Shown piece after piece: positions 1 through 8,849 of a DNA stretch of 62,547 nt. The stretch spans positions 1 through 62,547 of the forward strand of contig JAFGTP010000050.1 of NCBI GenBank assembly GCA_016934035.1. Direction: 5' to 3'. The translations under genes were made by a program, and so were the position numbers. Each line of letters opens with the position of its first letter. The stretch's first letter is position 1. A model generated the notes under the pieces. It was not told where the DNA came from. It ran no database searches and worked only from the letters and a program-made list of their open reading frames with translations. Source of the DNA: Fidelibacterota bacterium. Lineage in GTDB: Bacteria; Fidelibacterota; UBA2242; JAFGTP01.

Positions 1-313
1 GGCCACAGGTGGGACATGTGAAGGAGTGTTTTTCAGGGATGCCATCTTCGTGGATTTTGGCTTTGAGGAGGAGGGTGACTTTGCCCTTTTGCGATGAGAG
101 GATGTTATGGTTGGAGATGGCCGTTCGGTAGATGTATTTGGCAAGGTATTTCAGGGTGCTTTTGCCATTGCCCACAGCCTGAATGTCGACGACCCAGTTC
201 TTGTTCCATACAGATGATGGGGTTTGATGTTGTTCTCTTTAAGGCCTGCACAGAGTTTCCCGCGATATAGATTTGCAAGAGGTTTGGCATGCACCAGGAA
301 CTTGTTTTTTGAA
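1..313 (-). pseudogene. IS91-family transposase remnant, frameshifted and cut by the window edge
   Basis: Reading the minus strand from about 313, one frame gives FLVHAKPLANLYRGK, and a second frame from about 215 gives NWVVDIQAVGNGKSTL, then LAKYIYRTAISNHNI, then FTCPTCG at the window edge. This matches the conserved C-terminal half of IS91-type (Y2, rolling-circle) transposases, where a K-FxxxVKxLSxxFRGK block is followed by WVVxxxPxxxGxxxxLxYLxRYxxRxAISN. The two blocks lie in different frames, and one extra A near 215 would join them, so the copy carries a single-base frameshift. A stop lies just upstream of about 313, so the N-terminal half with the catalytic tyrosines is absent here. 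A decayed mobile element is the simplest reading. Family assignment is from motif recall, not a search. Confidence 0.7.
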
Positions 314-1100
314 AACTTAATAAGCAGTATTGTTAGTTAATTGACATAAATTTTTTCTTTGGTTTGATGAGTATATTATCGCTTGGGATATGGAAAAGTG
401 ACAATAGGAATTGTCACCTACGAAGTATTTCTAATGATAAATGCTAAAAAATAAAGGAACAATTATCTGATATCGAACTTACATTAAAATTTAAAGCACC
501 TGATGCATCACTTTTGCAACTTATTGGCCACATTAAGCGTTAGCTGCAAATCGGTGTTGAATCCGGTCTGTCACCGGACTGGAATATGAACAGTTAATTG
601 CTTTTTAAAATATTTTAATGAATAGTTACGTTTCTGTTGGATTTTGTAGTGATTTTCAAAATAAATGTCTGATCTCATGACTTTGTTGCAAAAGTCTTCA
701 AATATCTGTCATTCATTGCTTGATTTTTAAAACAGTACATTCTGAACCTTGTGAAGAATCTCAGTGACATGGAAAGGAGATACTTCACTTCGATCAGCAT
801 AACAACTTCGGAGTTCTGAATGGATTTTTGAAACGGAGTCCTTTGGATATTACTTTTGCAAAACACAATAACAGAAATGTGTGATGTTTTTGGGGTTTAT
901 CAGGATGAATCCGGATGAATATCCTATCCTGGGGCATTCATTTTATGGCCTCTCCGGGCATCGAAATACCGCATCAAAATTCGCAGGGTAAAGCAGATTG
1001 ACGAGATGGTCTGCTGGTACTTCCGAATATCAGATTGCCTGTGTAGAGGATGCGATGGTTACTCCTTCCTGTCCGCAACAGGTCCGGTCAGGAGATTCGG
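314..1100. other. Gene-poor stretch beside a decayed mobile element
   Basis: No frame here gives a protein I recognise. A 63-codon minus-strand frame at 675-866 is open, but it has no convincing ribosome site and no familiar motif. The part from about 880 to 1100 is more GC-rich, yet still breaks in all frames. With the transposase remnant to its left, this is probably a graveyard of insertion or rearrangement rather than a regulatory region. It also separates the minus-strand permease operon, whose last gene ends at 1101, from the element. Confidence 0.4.
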
Positions 1101-1616
1101 TTATTCTTTGATAATCATTGGGAGGAGAAGTCTTTTTTTGTCCACCAGAGCGCCCAGAAATAGTGAACTGATTATTACCAGTGGCAAGGATATGAGGAAA
1201 CGGACCAAAGTAAATTTGACACCCAGGAAATTGGCCTCAAAAACTGTCATGGGAACACGACAAATGGTCGATGCAAAAAGAAATGTAAAAACAACGCTGC
1301 TTCTGGCCCCCTTTTTTAATAAGGCGGCGGCAATGGGAAAGGATACGTAGAGTCCGCCAATGATAGTCCCGGCCAGGACAATTGCCCAGAAAAATCCTCT
1401 AAAAATTGCCTTCTCACCCATGTGTTTTTCAACGGTTTCGCGCTTTACCCAAACCTCAAAGAGGCCGATCAGGACAAAGGCCGCCGGCACAATACCGATC
1501 ATCGACAGCAGGAATTTGCGAAAATTCTGTTCCATCTCAATTCCCGGTAAAAAATTTTGCCAGTAGGAAAACCCGATAAACACAAAGAAAATAAAAATCC
1601 CGCCGTACCGTTTCAA
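1101..1616 (-). CDS. Half-size permease (DUF318/ArsP-like), second of a pair
   Basis: This 171-residue integral membrane protein has about five hydrophobic segments. It shares a repeat signature with its neighbour: a glycine-rich FP[IL] segment, an [AL]-LLxKG loop, then a conserved [FL]LGV[KR] followed by a last helix pair. This pattern fits one half of the DUF318/ArsP-like permease superfamily, whose full members are tandem repeats. The start is TTG at 1616, overlapping the TGA of the upstream gene, with CGGGG as ribosome site. It would insert in the inner membrane and probably pair with the protein at 1613-2095. The substrate is unknown; arsenical, metal or thiol efflux are possibilities from the family, not from this sequence. 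Confidence 0.65.
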   Translation of the reverse strand: MKRYGGIFIFFVFIGFSYWQNFLPGIEMEQNFRKFLLSMIGIVPAAFVLIGLFEVWVKRETVEKHMGEKAIFRGFFWAIVLAGTIIGGLYVSFPIAAALLKKGARSSVVFTFLFASTICRVPMTVFEANFLGVKFTLVRFLISLPLVIISSLFLGALVDKKRLLLPMIIKE

Positions 1617-2095
1617 AATAATTCCCCGAAAAAAAATCCCGTTGCCAGGGCGGTAATCATGGCAATGAGCAGACTGATCAGATTACGAACAATCCCCAAT
1701 CTCACGCCCAGGTATTCTTTTTCAACCGGAAAGGTGACAATGCCAACCATCATCAGGGTTGTTGTAAAGCCGGAAATTACCATATAGGCAACACCTTTTT
1801 CGAGTAATATCCCGCATAGCGGAAATGCAATAAATCCCGGAATAATGGCGAGGGACCCGCAGCTGACAGCCAGGGCCAGGGAAAGGTATATATTGTCCCG
1901 GACCAGTGCCTTTTGGATTTGCTCCTCCGAAAAAACAGTCAGCACAAGAGACATAAAAATCAGCATCCATAAAAAAGCCGGCATGATCTGGACCATTTGC
2001 TTAATGGCACGTCTGAGTGCGTTTTGGGTTTTTTCTCTGTCAAAACACAAACTGATCAAGGTGATAACCAGGGTAATAGTCAAAAAAATATTCAT
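1613..2095 (-). CDS. Half-size permease (DUF318/ArsP-like), first of a pair
   Basis: This 160-residue membrane protein starts at the ATG of MNIFLTITLV. That ATG overlaps the stop of the PHP gene (ATGA), so I prefer it to a longer upstream frame. It has about four or five transmembrane segments. The stretch IPGFIAFPLCGILLEKG and the downstream EYLGVRLGIVRN align by eye with GGLYVSFPIAAALLKKG and ANFLGVKFTLVRF of the next protein. The two genes are therefore probably ancient duplicates encoding the halves of one permease. Translational coupling on both sides implies fixed stoichiometry. The transported compound cannot be read from the sequence. Confidence 0.65.
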   Translation of the reverse strand: MNIFLTITLVITLISLCFDREKTQNALRRAIKQMVQIMPAFLWMLIFMSLVLTVFSEEQIQKALVRDNIYLSLALAVSCGSLAIIPGFIAFPLCGILLEKGVAYMVISGFTTTLMMVGIVTFPVEKEYLGVRLGIVRNLISLLIAMITALATGFFFGELF

Positions 2096-3717
2096 TTTCC
2101 CTGTTTGAGCCAGATGGGATTGGTGAGGGCAATTTTGCCTGTCGCTGTAGTCATTTCTGCGCGGATGTAACAATCATTGATATTGAGTTTGATACCCAGT
2201 TCACGGTCGTAATTGATTTTGTCAATATCATGGAGTTCCAGGGCCTGCTCATTTTTTTCCTGGCAGTTGCCGACAATCAGGCGAATCGTATTGATCTTGC
2301 CGAAATAACCGGTTGAATTTGCCAGAATTCGAATTTTTTCCGGCAGGAAACTGACTTCATCCCCAATGTCGAAAAGGCGCTCTCCGGTATGGATCTGGAG
2401 ACCCAAAAAAGGGCCATTGGATATGACGACCTTTCCACTTTTCATTCCGTGAATTAAACTATTGATATCATTGGAACTGCTGTGGATATAGCTGAAAAAT
2501 TCTCCAAAGATATGTTCATCGGTTTTTTCTGTTGCAAGCAGGGGATATTTTATGGATAGATTATAGTTAAAATTGCCATGGGCATCGGTCCCGGCAAATA
2601 CCTGGAGTTTTTTCCCGGACAGTAGTTTTTCTACCCAAACCTGTTTGCCTTTTTCAAACTCATCACCTTTTTTACCGTTTAAAATCTGGTAACCGGCCAA
2701 TTTATCCGTGAAGTCCCGGGAATTCCATTCGCCTCTTTTCAGAATTTTTTTATGAAGAAATTTTTGGGTGACATTGGGGTGGGCAGCGTAAGCCAGGGCC
2801 CCGGGTTCCAGTTTGTCCAGTAGGACCCGGTAATAATGCTCAGACGGGTAGGATTTGTAATTTTCCATGGCGTCACCGGAGCCGGGGAAAATTTCATCAT
2901 TGTTCAGCACCGACATATGAACATTTTCGCCCAGTCCGTTGTCAACACTCAGTTCAAATCCGGGAATGATGGTAAAATTCGGGTTTTTAGAGTTGAGATC
3001 CTTGACTTCTTTTTTAAAATTGATCCATTTGGTAAAATTACCATCTTTAAAATTGAATGTTCCGGGAACATCATCAAAATCATAGGAATGGTCCACCACT
3101 GCAACAAAATCCAGCCCGCGGGCTTTGCCAACGGCAATAATGCTGGATAATTCCGGACCGAATTCCACCTGGTCTTCAGTATAACTGGAATGGACATGCA
3201 GGTCGCCGGATAACCAGTTGTCAGGAATTTTAACCCTTTCAGAATTGGCTGTGACCCAAAAATCAGAAGGATATTTTCGGGTCAGATTATGATTGATCAC
3301 CCGTTTTGGGCTGCCGTTGATTCGAATATTGACAATACACCGGACAACAAACTGGTGGTCCATGTTTTCTTTGATGTCCAGCATGAATATTTCAGAAAAG
3401 AAGAGTTGCGCCAGGGATTTATTAAACTTGATGGTATGTTTTTTAATCATGACATCACGATTCCAGAATTGGATTTCCACATCGTCAAGATGGACCGGAT
3501 ATTTACTGGAGTCCTTGACCATCAGCATAACAGGCAGACGGGAACCGGTTACCCTGTGCGGGACATCAAAGAGAATTTCCGGTTCCTTTTTGAACAGGAA
3601 GCCTCGAAACCATGGCAGTCTGTAGTGGATTTCACAATAGGATATCACCGGCAGCAGGCTGACTAGCAGCAGCAACAAACCGAACAAATCGAAGGAATTT
3701 TTAAAATCTATTACCAT
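2092..3717 (-). CDS. Membrane-anchored PHP-domain metallohydrolase (CehA/McbA type)
   Basis: This 541-residue protein has one N-terminal hydrophobic anchor (about residues 11-28), a roughly 130-residue beta-rich region, and a PHP-type metal-dependent phosphoesterase domain from about residue 170. The PHP motifs are visible: GDLHVHSSYT at 171-180, VVDHS at 208-211, an E in the FELSVDNG stretch near 260, AYAAHPN near 310 and FAGTDAHGN near 375. Together they supply the His/Asp/Glu ligands of a trinuclear metal site. The family includes hydrolases of phosphoesters and carbamates, so the exact substrate is not predictable. The catalytic domain is likely on the outer face of the inner membrane. 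It heads a three-gene operon whose members overlap by four bases, with the two half-permeases downstream. Confidence 0.8.
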   Translation of the reverse strand: MVIDFKNSFDLFGLLLLLVSLLPVISYCEIHYRLPWFRGFLFKKEPEILFDVPHRVTGSRLPVMLMVKDSSKYPVHLDDVEIQFWNRDVMIKKHTIKFNKSLAQLFFSEIFMLDIKENMDHQFVVRCIVNIRINGSPKRVINHNLTRKYPSDFWVTANSERVKIPDNWLSGDLHVHSSYTEDQVEFGPELSSIIAVGKARGLDFVAVVDHSYDFDDVPGTFNFKDGNFTKWINFKKEVKDLNSKNPNFTIIPGFELSVDNGLGENVHMSVLNNDEIFPGSGDAMENYKSYPSEHYYRVLLDKLEPGALAYAAHPNVTQKFLHKKILKRGEWNSRDFTDKLAGYQILNGKKGDEFEKGKQVWVEKLLSGKKLQVFAGTDAHGNFNYNLSIKYPLLATEKTDEHIFGEFFSYIHSSSNDINSLIHGMKSGKVVISNGPFLGLQIHTGERLFDIGDEVSFLPEKIRILANSTGYFGKINTIRLIVGNCQEKNEQALELHDIDKINYDRELGIKLNINDCYIRAEMTTATGKIALTNPIWLKQGK

Positions 3718-3890
3718 AAAAGGGTCTTATTTTTCAGAATTTAAGGGAAAATTAATTTCAACACTTTACTGCATTTTGGCCTATTCATATAAAAATGTGC
3801 CATAATTTTTAAAAATTATCAGTAAAATAGGACAATGATTACACTTTTTCAAAGGAATTTTTCAAAGAATCTTCTCTCCTAGGAATTTAG

Positions 3891-3919
3891 TTGACATAAA
3901 ATAAAAGTAAATGTAAATT
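3891..3919 (+). promoter_or_regulatory. Candidate sigma70-type promoter of the efp-acc operon
   Basis: TTGACA at 3891-3896 and TAAATT at 3914-3919 are separated by 17 bases, in an AT-rich stretch about 50 bases before the efp start. It is a good consensus match for a housekeeping promoter, read by eye only. Confidence 0.5.
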
Positions 3920-3967
3920 CGCCTAAGCTTAAATATTGATAAAAATAACATATTGAAAGGAAGATAG

Positions 3968-4531
3968 ATGGCTAAAACATCGGATATCAGAAATGGTCTT
4001 GTAATTAGATACAAGGGCGAATTGGTCAAAATAGTCGAATTTCTGCACCAAAAGATGGGGCGCGGTGGTGCAAAAATCAAATGCAAAATGAAAAGCATTG
4101 AAACCGGAGCGATTCTGGAAAACACTTTCCGGTCCGGAGAATCCATTGAAACCGTCAGACTGGATGCCAAAAAATTGCAATACTCCTATTTCGACGGCTT
4201 AAATCACGTCTTCATGGATCAGGAAAACTTTGAGGAAATTTTAATTTCCGATGATATTTTCGGTGAAGTAAAACCCTATGTCAAAGAAACAGAAATCGTG
4301 AAAATCCTTTTTGACGGGGCAAAACCGGTAGATATTGAAATTCCATCCAACGTTGAACTGGAAGTTGCCGATACAGAGCCCGGTCTCAAGGGCGACCGGG
4401 TGACCGGTGCCACCAAAGCTGCGACGATGCAAACCGGCCTGGTCATTAACGTACCGCTTTTCATCAATACAGGGGATATAATCAAAATTGACACACGTAC
4501 CGGAGAATATTTGGAACGTGTATCAAATTAA
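3968..4531 (+). CDS. efp: Translation elongation factor P
   Basis: This 187-residue protein has the usual EF-P length and three-domain layout. It begins MAKTSDIRNGLVI, has the KMGRGGAKIKCKMK loop at about residues 36-49 typical of the N-terminal KOW domain, and ends with the conserved GDIIKIDTRTGEYLERV signature. EF-P binds between the P and E sites and rescues ribosomes stalled on polyproline. The tip residue in the GRGGAK loop lies next to a lysine that could carry a modification, but no modification enzyme is in the window. Its ATG follows an AAAGGAAG ribosome site. accB starts 13 bases downstream, the widely conserved efp-accB-accC order. Confidence 0.95.
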   Translation: MAKTSDIRNGLVIRYKGELVKIVEFLHQKMGRGGAKIKCKMKSIETGAILENTFRSGESIETVRLDAKKLQYSYFDGLNHVFMDQENFEEILISDDIFGEVKPYVKETEIVKILFDGAKPVDIEIPSNVELEVADTEPGLKGDRVTGATKAATMQTGLVINVPLFINTGDIIKIDTRTGEYLERVSN

Positions 4532-4544
4532 TAAGGCGTAACCC

Positions 4545-4994
4545 ATGAATACATCCAAGATTCTTGAACTTGTTAAAATAGTTGAAGAACATGATATCGA
4601 AGAAATTGAAATCACTCGACTGGGTCAAAAAATCAGAATTTCTAAATCCGGAGGCAATGCATCTCATTTTCCGGTACAGTTTGGTGCTTCTGTCGGACCC
4701 AAAGCCGTTGCTGCACCGGAAACAAAAATTCCTGAACCACCTGCTGTTGAGACTTTTTCCGGCACAGAAGTAAAAAGCCCGATGGTTGGAACTTTTTACC
4801 GTGCTCCGGCACCGGATGCTGAACCCTTTGTTAAAATCGGGGACCAGATTTCAATTGGCCAGACTCTTTGCATTGTTGAAGCCATGAAAGTAATGAATGA
4901 GATCGAAGCCGAAATAGCGGGGACTCTGGTCAAGATTCTGGTGGAAAATGGCGAGCCTGTTGAGTATGATCAACCATTATTTATAATCGAATAG
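4545..4994 (+). CDS. accB: Biotin carboxyl carrier protein of acetyl-CoA carboxylase
   Basis: This 149-residue protein has an N-terminal helix-rich segment ([18 protein letters not shown]), a Pro/Ala-rich linker at about residues 50-70, and a C-terminal biotinyl domain. The biotinylation motif EAMKVMNEI lies at 112-120, with Lys115 the predicted biotin site. The domain also shows [13 protein letters not shown], the 'thumb'-containing form typical of AccB. It carries CO2 from biotin carboxylase to a carboxyltransferase. accC begins six bases later. AccA and AccD are not in the window, so the acceptor partner is uncertain: ordinary acetyl-CoA carboxylase is the default, the carboxyltransferase at 33204 an alternative. 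Confidence 0.95.
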   Translation: MNTSKILELVKIVEEHDIEEIEITRLGQKIRISKSGGNASHFPVQFGASVGPKAVAAPETKIPEPPAVETFSGTEVKSPMVGTFYRAPAPDAEPFVKIGDQISIGQTLCIVEAMKVMNEIEAEIAGTLVKILVENGEPVEYDQPLFIIE

Positions 4995-5000
4995 CCTGGT

Positions 5001-6350
5001 ATGATAAAAAAAGTTTTAATAGCCAATCGCGGCGAAATCGCACTCAGAGTGATCCGAGCTTGTAAAGAATTGGGGCTGGCGACTGTGGCCGTTTATTCAA
5101 CCATGGACAAAGACTCCCTGGCCGTGACTTTTGCAGATGAAGCCGTCTGTATCGGTCCGGCGCCCAGCAACCAAAGTTATCTCAAAGCCTCGCAATTGAT
5201 CAGTGCTGCTGAAGTCACCAATGCCGATGCAATTCATCCGGGATATGGTTTCTTTTCAGAAAATTCCGATTTTGCGAAAATGTGCCGGGACAACAACATT
5301 ACCTTCATCGGCCCTTCTCCGGAAATCATTACGGCCATGGGAAATAAGGCCCAGGCTCGAAAAACCATGCAAAGTGTCGGTGTCCCTGTAATTCCGGGAA
5401 GCGATGGCGTCGTCAGGGATTATGACAAACTCAAAAGCCTGGCCCTGGAAATTGGGTACCCGGTATTGCTAAAAGCCAGTTCCGGTGGCGGCGGCCGTGG
5501 TATGCGTATCGTCAACAATGAAGGGGAATTGAAAAAGGCCTATGATTCAGCCAGCGCAGAAGCCGAGGCAGCCTTTGGTGATCCCGATCTGTATATGGAA
5601 AAGTTGGTTTTGGATGCGAAACACATTGAAGTCCAGATTCTCGCTGACCAATACGGCAACGTAGCCTCCTTTGGTGAAAGGGATTGCTCGGTTCAGCGAC
5701 GGCATCAAAAACTGATCGAAGAATCCCCTTCTCCAATTGTCGATGAAAAATTAAGAACGAAATTTAGTGAAGCGGCTAAAAAAGCTGCCGGAGCAGTTCA
5801 TTACAACAGCGCCGGGACTGTGGAATTTCTACTGGATCGTGATCATAATTTTTATTTTATTGAAATGAATACACGCATCCAGGTAGAGCATTGTGTCACG
5901 GAAATGATATCCGGTTATGATCTGGTCAAAGGCCAGATTCGAGTTCACCGGGGTGAAAAATTGCCAGCCTGGCTGGACAATTTTCAGATTCGCGGCCATG
6001 CCATTGAATGCCGGATTAATGCGGAGGACCCGGAACATAATTTTCGGCCTTCTCCCGGTGAAATCACCTCACTTCATGTTCCCGGAGGGCCAGGTGTGAG
6101 ATTCGATTCCCATATCTATGCCGGTTACATCATTCCTCCCACTTATGATTCATTGATCGGCAAATTGATTACCCACGGTGAAAACAGGGAAGAAGCGATT
6201 CAGAGAATGCAGCGGGCCCTGGAGGAACTGACCATTGGCGGTATTGCCACCACCATTCCCTTTCACCAGGAAATTCTCAAAGATGAAATATTCAAAAAAG
6301 GTGATTTTCATACAGGATTTTTAAACACCTTTAAGTACAAGAAACATTAA
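5001..6350 (+). CDS. accC: Biotin carboxylase
   Basis: At 449 residues this is the standard AccC length. It begins [20 protein letters not shown], has the glycine-rich ATP-grasp loop SGGGGRGMR at 161-169, [19 protein letters not shown] in the active site region, and [12 protein letters not shown], which carries the metal-binding Glu and the catalytic Arg. It carboxylates biotin on AccB using ATP and bicarbonate. It lies in the efp-accB-accC operon. No biotin carrier or carboxyltransferase is fused, so it is a stand-alone subunit. gcvH follows 21 bases later, probably on the same transcript. Confidence 0.97.
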   Translation: MIKKVLIANRGEIALRVIRACKELGLATVAVYSTMDKDSLAVTFADEAVCIGPAPSNQSYLKASQLISAAEVTNADAIHPGYGFFSENSDFAKMCRDNNITFIGPSPEIITAMGNKAQARKTMQSVGVPVIPGSDGVVRDYDKLKSLALEIGYPVLLKASSGGGGRGMRIVNNEGELKKAYDSASAEAEAAFGDPDLYMEKLVLDAKHIEVQILADQYGNVASFGERDCSVQRRHQKLIEESPSPIVDEKLRTKFSEAAKKAAGAVHYNSAGTVEFLLDRDHNFYFIEMNTRIQVEHCVTEMISGYDLVKGQIRVHRGEKLPAWLDNFQIRGHAIECRINAEDPEHNFRPSPGEITSLHVPGGPGVRFDSHIYAGYIIPPTYDSLIGKLITHGENREEAIQRMQRALEELTIGGIATTIPFHQEILKDEIFKKGDFHTGFLNTFKYKKH

Positions 6351-6371
6351 TAAAATTTTGGAGGGAGAACC

Positions 6372-6749
6372 ATGAACGTACCAACAGATTTGAAGTACAC
6401 CAAAAATCACGAATGGGTCAGAGCCGAAGGCGGTATCGCCACCATCGGAATCACAGACCATGCACAATCAGAACTGGGTGACATCGTATTTATTGAATTG
6501 CCTGAAGTCGGAGATGAATTTGAAAAAGACACAGCCATCGGAACCATCGAGGCCGTGAAAACTGTTGCGGATATGAATACACCGGTTTCGGGAGAAATTA
6601 TCGAAGTCAACGGGGCCCTTGAAGATTCATCGGAATTGATGAACAAAGATCCCTATAGCGACGGCTGGATTGCCAAACTGAGAATGAGTGATGAATCAGA
6701 ACTCGATGAATTATTATCAGCTGAGGAATATAAAGAACTAATAGGTTAA
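6372..6749 (+). CDS. gcvH: Glycine cleavage system H protein (lipoyl carrier)
   Basis: This 125-residue protein begins with the family-typical KYTKNHEWVR and has the lipoylation motif EAVKTVADMNTP, with Lys63 the predicted lipoyl site. The C-terminus (DGWIAKLRMSDESELDELLSAEEY) also matches GcvH. It shuttles the aminomethyl group from P protein (GcvPA/PB) to T protein. A strong GGAGGGAGAA ribosome site precedes the ATG. gcvPA follows directly, but gcvPB and gcvT are not in this window, so the system is split across the genome. No glycine riboswitch is possible in the 21-base gap. Confidence 0.96.
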   Translation: MNVPTDLKYTKNHEWVRAEGGIATIGITDHAQSELGDIVFIELPEVGDEFEKDTAIGTIEAVKTVADMNTPVSGEIIEVNGALEDSSELMNKDPYSDGWIAKLRMSDESELDELLSAEEYKELIG

Positions 6750-6752
6750 TTC

Positions 6753-8099
6753 ATGAGATACATTCCCAATACAGTCGAAACTGAAAAGAAAATACTTCAG
6801 GCAATCGGTGCCGGCAGTTTCGATGAACTGATCAGCAATATTCCCGAAAAATTTCTCAAAAATTTCGAGATTCAATTGCCCGAAAAACTTTCAGAATTTG
6901 AAGTCACAAAATTACTCACTGAACTGGCTGCAAAAAATAAAAATACTCAGGATAACCTCTCCTTTCTTGGTGGCGGCTCCTATGATCATTTTATTCCATC
7001 GGTCGTCGGTACCTTACTGTCACGATCAGAAATTTACACCGCCTATACGCCCTACCAGCCCGAAGTGAGCCAGGGCACTTTGCAGACCATCTATGAATTT
7101 CAGTCCATGATTTGTGAATTGTTCAGCATGGATGTATCCAATGCATCACTCTATGACGGTGCAACAGCAATCGCAGAAGCCGCTATTTTGGCCCTGGGTC
7201 ATGTTAATAAAAAGAACAAAATTTTGGTTTCTCCTTTTCTAAAACCTGAATATATCAAGGTCCTGGCAGCCTACATGGATAAGCATGATGCCGAAATTGA
7301 AATACTTCCCGAAGAAAACGGCCTGACAAACTTTGACGCTCTGGAAACAAAACTGGAAAATGCTGTCGGTTTAATTGTCCAATCGCCCAATTATCTGGGA
7401 AATATTGAAATGCTTGATGAGATAAAAGCCAAATTTGCCAACAGCAAAGCGCTCTTCATCATGGTCTCGGACCCCATCGGCAATGCCCTTTTGAAAACGC
7501 CCGGTGAATTGCAGGCGGACATTGCTGTGGCTGAAGGCCAGGCTCTGGGTATTCCCCAGGCTTATGGTGGCCCTTATCTCGGCCTTTTTACCGCCAATGA
7601 AAAACTGATTCGCAAAATGCCCGGCCGCATTATCGGTAAAACCGTTGATATCGATGGCAAAGATGCCTTCGCTCTGATCCTTCAAACCAGGGAACAGCAC
7701 ATTCGCCGTGAAAAAGCCACCTCAAATATCTGTACCAACCAGGGACTCATGGCCACAGCGGCAACAATTTACCTGAGCCTGATGGGAAAAGAAGGCATCA
7801 AACAGGTTGCAAACATTTGTTTGCACCAGGCCCATGCACTGGCTGAAATGATAGAGCAGGTGAAGGGTTTTAAACTGGCTTACAAAGGGCGGCCTTTTTT
7901 CAAAGAATTTGTCGTCCAGACTCCTGTCCCCGCCAGAGATATCGTCGAAGCAGGCAAAAAACAAAATATTTTTCCGGGTATTGATCTGGGCAAATATAAG
8001 GAGGCATGGAAATACCATTTGCTTGTTGCCGTCACAGAAAAACGTTCCAGAGAAGATTTGGAAACATTGGTTAACTTTTTATCCGGGTTCTCAAAATAA
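6753..8099 (+). CDS. gcvPA: Glycine dehydrogenase (decarboxylating) subunit 1
   Basis: This 448-residue protein is the N-terminal-half subunit of the two-subunit P protein. It begins MRYIPNTVETEKKIL and shows FLGGGSYDHFIPSVV, YTPYQPEVSQGTLQ and SLYDGATAIAEAA, followed by EGQALGIPQAYGGPYLG and REQHIRREKATSNICTNQ. The pyridoxal-phosphate lysine resides in the partner subunit GcvPB, which is not in the window. Together they decarboxylate glycine and load the lipoyl arm of GcvH. The final codon overlaps the start of the GGGP synthase gene by one base (TAATG), so the two are translationally coupled even though they have no obvious pathway link. Confidence 0.96.
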   Translation: MRYIPNTVETEKKILQAIGAGSFDELISNIPEKFLKNFEIQLPEKLSEFEVTKLLTELAAKNKNTQDNLSFLGGGSYDHFIPSVVGTLLSRSEIYTAYTPYQPEVSQGTLQTIYEFQSMICELFSMDVSNASLYDGATAIAEAAILALGHVNKKNKILVSPFLKPEYIKVLAAYMDKHDAEIEILPEENGLTNFDALETKLENAVGLIVQSPNYLGNIEMLDEIKAKFANSKALFIMVSDPIGNALLKTPGELQADIAVAEGQALGIPQAYGGPYLGLFTANEKLIRKMPGRIIGKTVDIDGKDAFALILQTREQHIRREKATSNICTNQGLMATAATIYLSLMGKEGIKQVANICLHQAHALAEMIEQVKGFKLAYKGRPFFKEFVVQTPVPARDIVEAGKKQNIFPGIDLGKYKEAWKYHLLVAVTEKRSREDLETLVNFLSGFSK

Positions 8100-8845
8100 T
8101 GTCAATTTTCAAGCAATTAACAGAAATATCCAGAAAACGCGGTACTGGCTACATTGTCCTGATCGATCCTGATACCAGGGATGAAAAAGGATTGATCAGT
8201 TTCGTGGAAAAACTTAATGAGGCTGATGTCGATGCGATTTTCATCGGAGGCAGTTTACTGGTCGACGGGGAATTTCACAAATGTATCGATATCGTCAAAG
8301 AACACAGCACGATTCCGGTGATTATTTTTCCCGGTTCAGTCCAGCAGATATCACCCAAGGCCGATGCAATCCTTTTTCTGTCCATCATCAGCGGCAGAAA
8401 CCCGCAGTACCTTTTTGGTGACCATGTCATAGCTGCACCGGCGATCTACAAGGCGGGTATTGAGCCCATTTCTACCGGATACATGCTCTTTGACAGCGGC
8501 CGCACGACTACAGCTGAATTTATCACCAACACAAAACCTCTGCCGCCTCACAAACCGGAAATTGCCATGGCCCACGCTTTGGCAGCTCAATTTATGGGAA
8601 TGTCTACCGTCTACCTTGAAGCGGGAAGCGGGGCTGACAATCCAGTGCCCGATGCAGTGATAAAAGCGGTCAGTTCTTTTGTGGATATACCGGTCATTGT
8701 CGGCGGTGGTATCAAAACTCCGGAAGCTGCAGCCGCCAAGGCCCGGGCCGGGGCTTCTTTTATTGTGACCGGCAATGTGCTGGATAAATTTGATGATCCT
8801 AACATTATCAAAAAATTCAGCCAGGCCATCCATTGGAAGGAATAG
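8099..8845 (+). CDS. Geranylgeranylglyceryl phosphate synthase family protein (PcrB/GGGPS, probably group II)
   Basis: This 248-residue (beta/alpha)8 protein shows LIDPD at 21-25, GGSLLVDG at 50-57, FPGS at 77-80, SIISGRNP at 95-102, YLEAGSGA at 172-179 and the phosphate-binding VGGGIKTP at 201-208. These are the hallmarks of the GGGPS/PcrB family, which joins a polyprenyl diphosphate to glycerol-1-phosphate. In archaea this is the first committed step of ether lipids; bacterial homologues occur in Bacteroidetes and other FCB members. The length and the YLEAGSGA block favour the longer GGGPS form over the short Bacillus PcrB, but prenyl chain length cannot be told by eye. No G1P dehydrogenase or DGGGP synthase is nearby. 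Confidence 0.88.
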   Translation: MSIFKQLTEISRKRGTGYIVLIDPDTRDEKGLISFVEKLNEADVDAIFIGGSLLVDGEFHKCIDIVKEHSTIPVIIFPGSVQQISPKADAILFLSIISGRNPQYLFGDHVIAAPAIYKAGIEPISTGYMLFDSGRTTTAEFITNTKPLPPHKPEIAMAHALAAQFMGMSTVYLEAGSGADNPVPDAVIKAVSSFVDIPVIVGGGIKTPEAAAAKARAGASFIVTGNVLDKFDDPNIIKKFSQAIHWKE

Positions 8846-8849
8846 TGCT

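Noticed and set aside
530..560. A GCGTTAGCT stretch resembling the core site of an integron attC
   Set aside because: The R' core consensus GTTRRRY is not met, and no inverse core is nearby.
1006..1350. 114-codon plus-strand frame at the end of the desert
   Set aside because: It mostly runs opposite the half-permease gene, whose hydrophobic pattern and coupled start make the minus strand the true coding strand.
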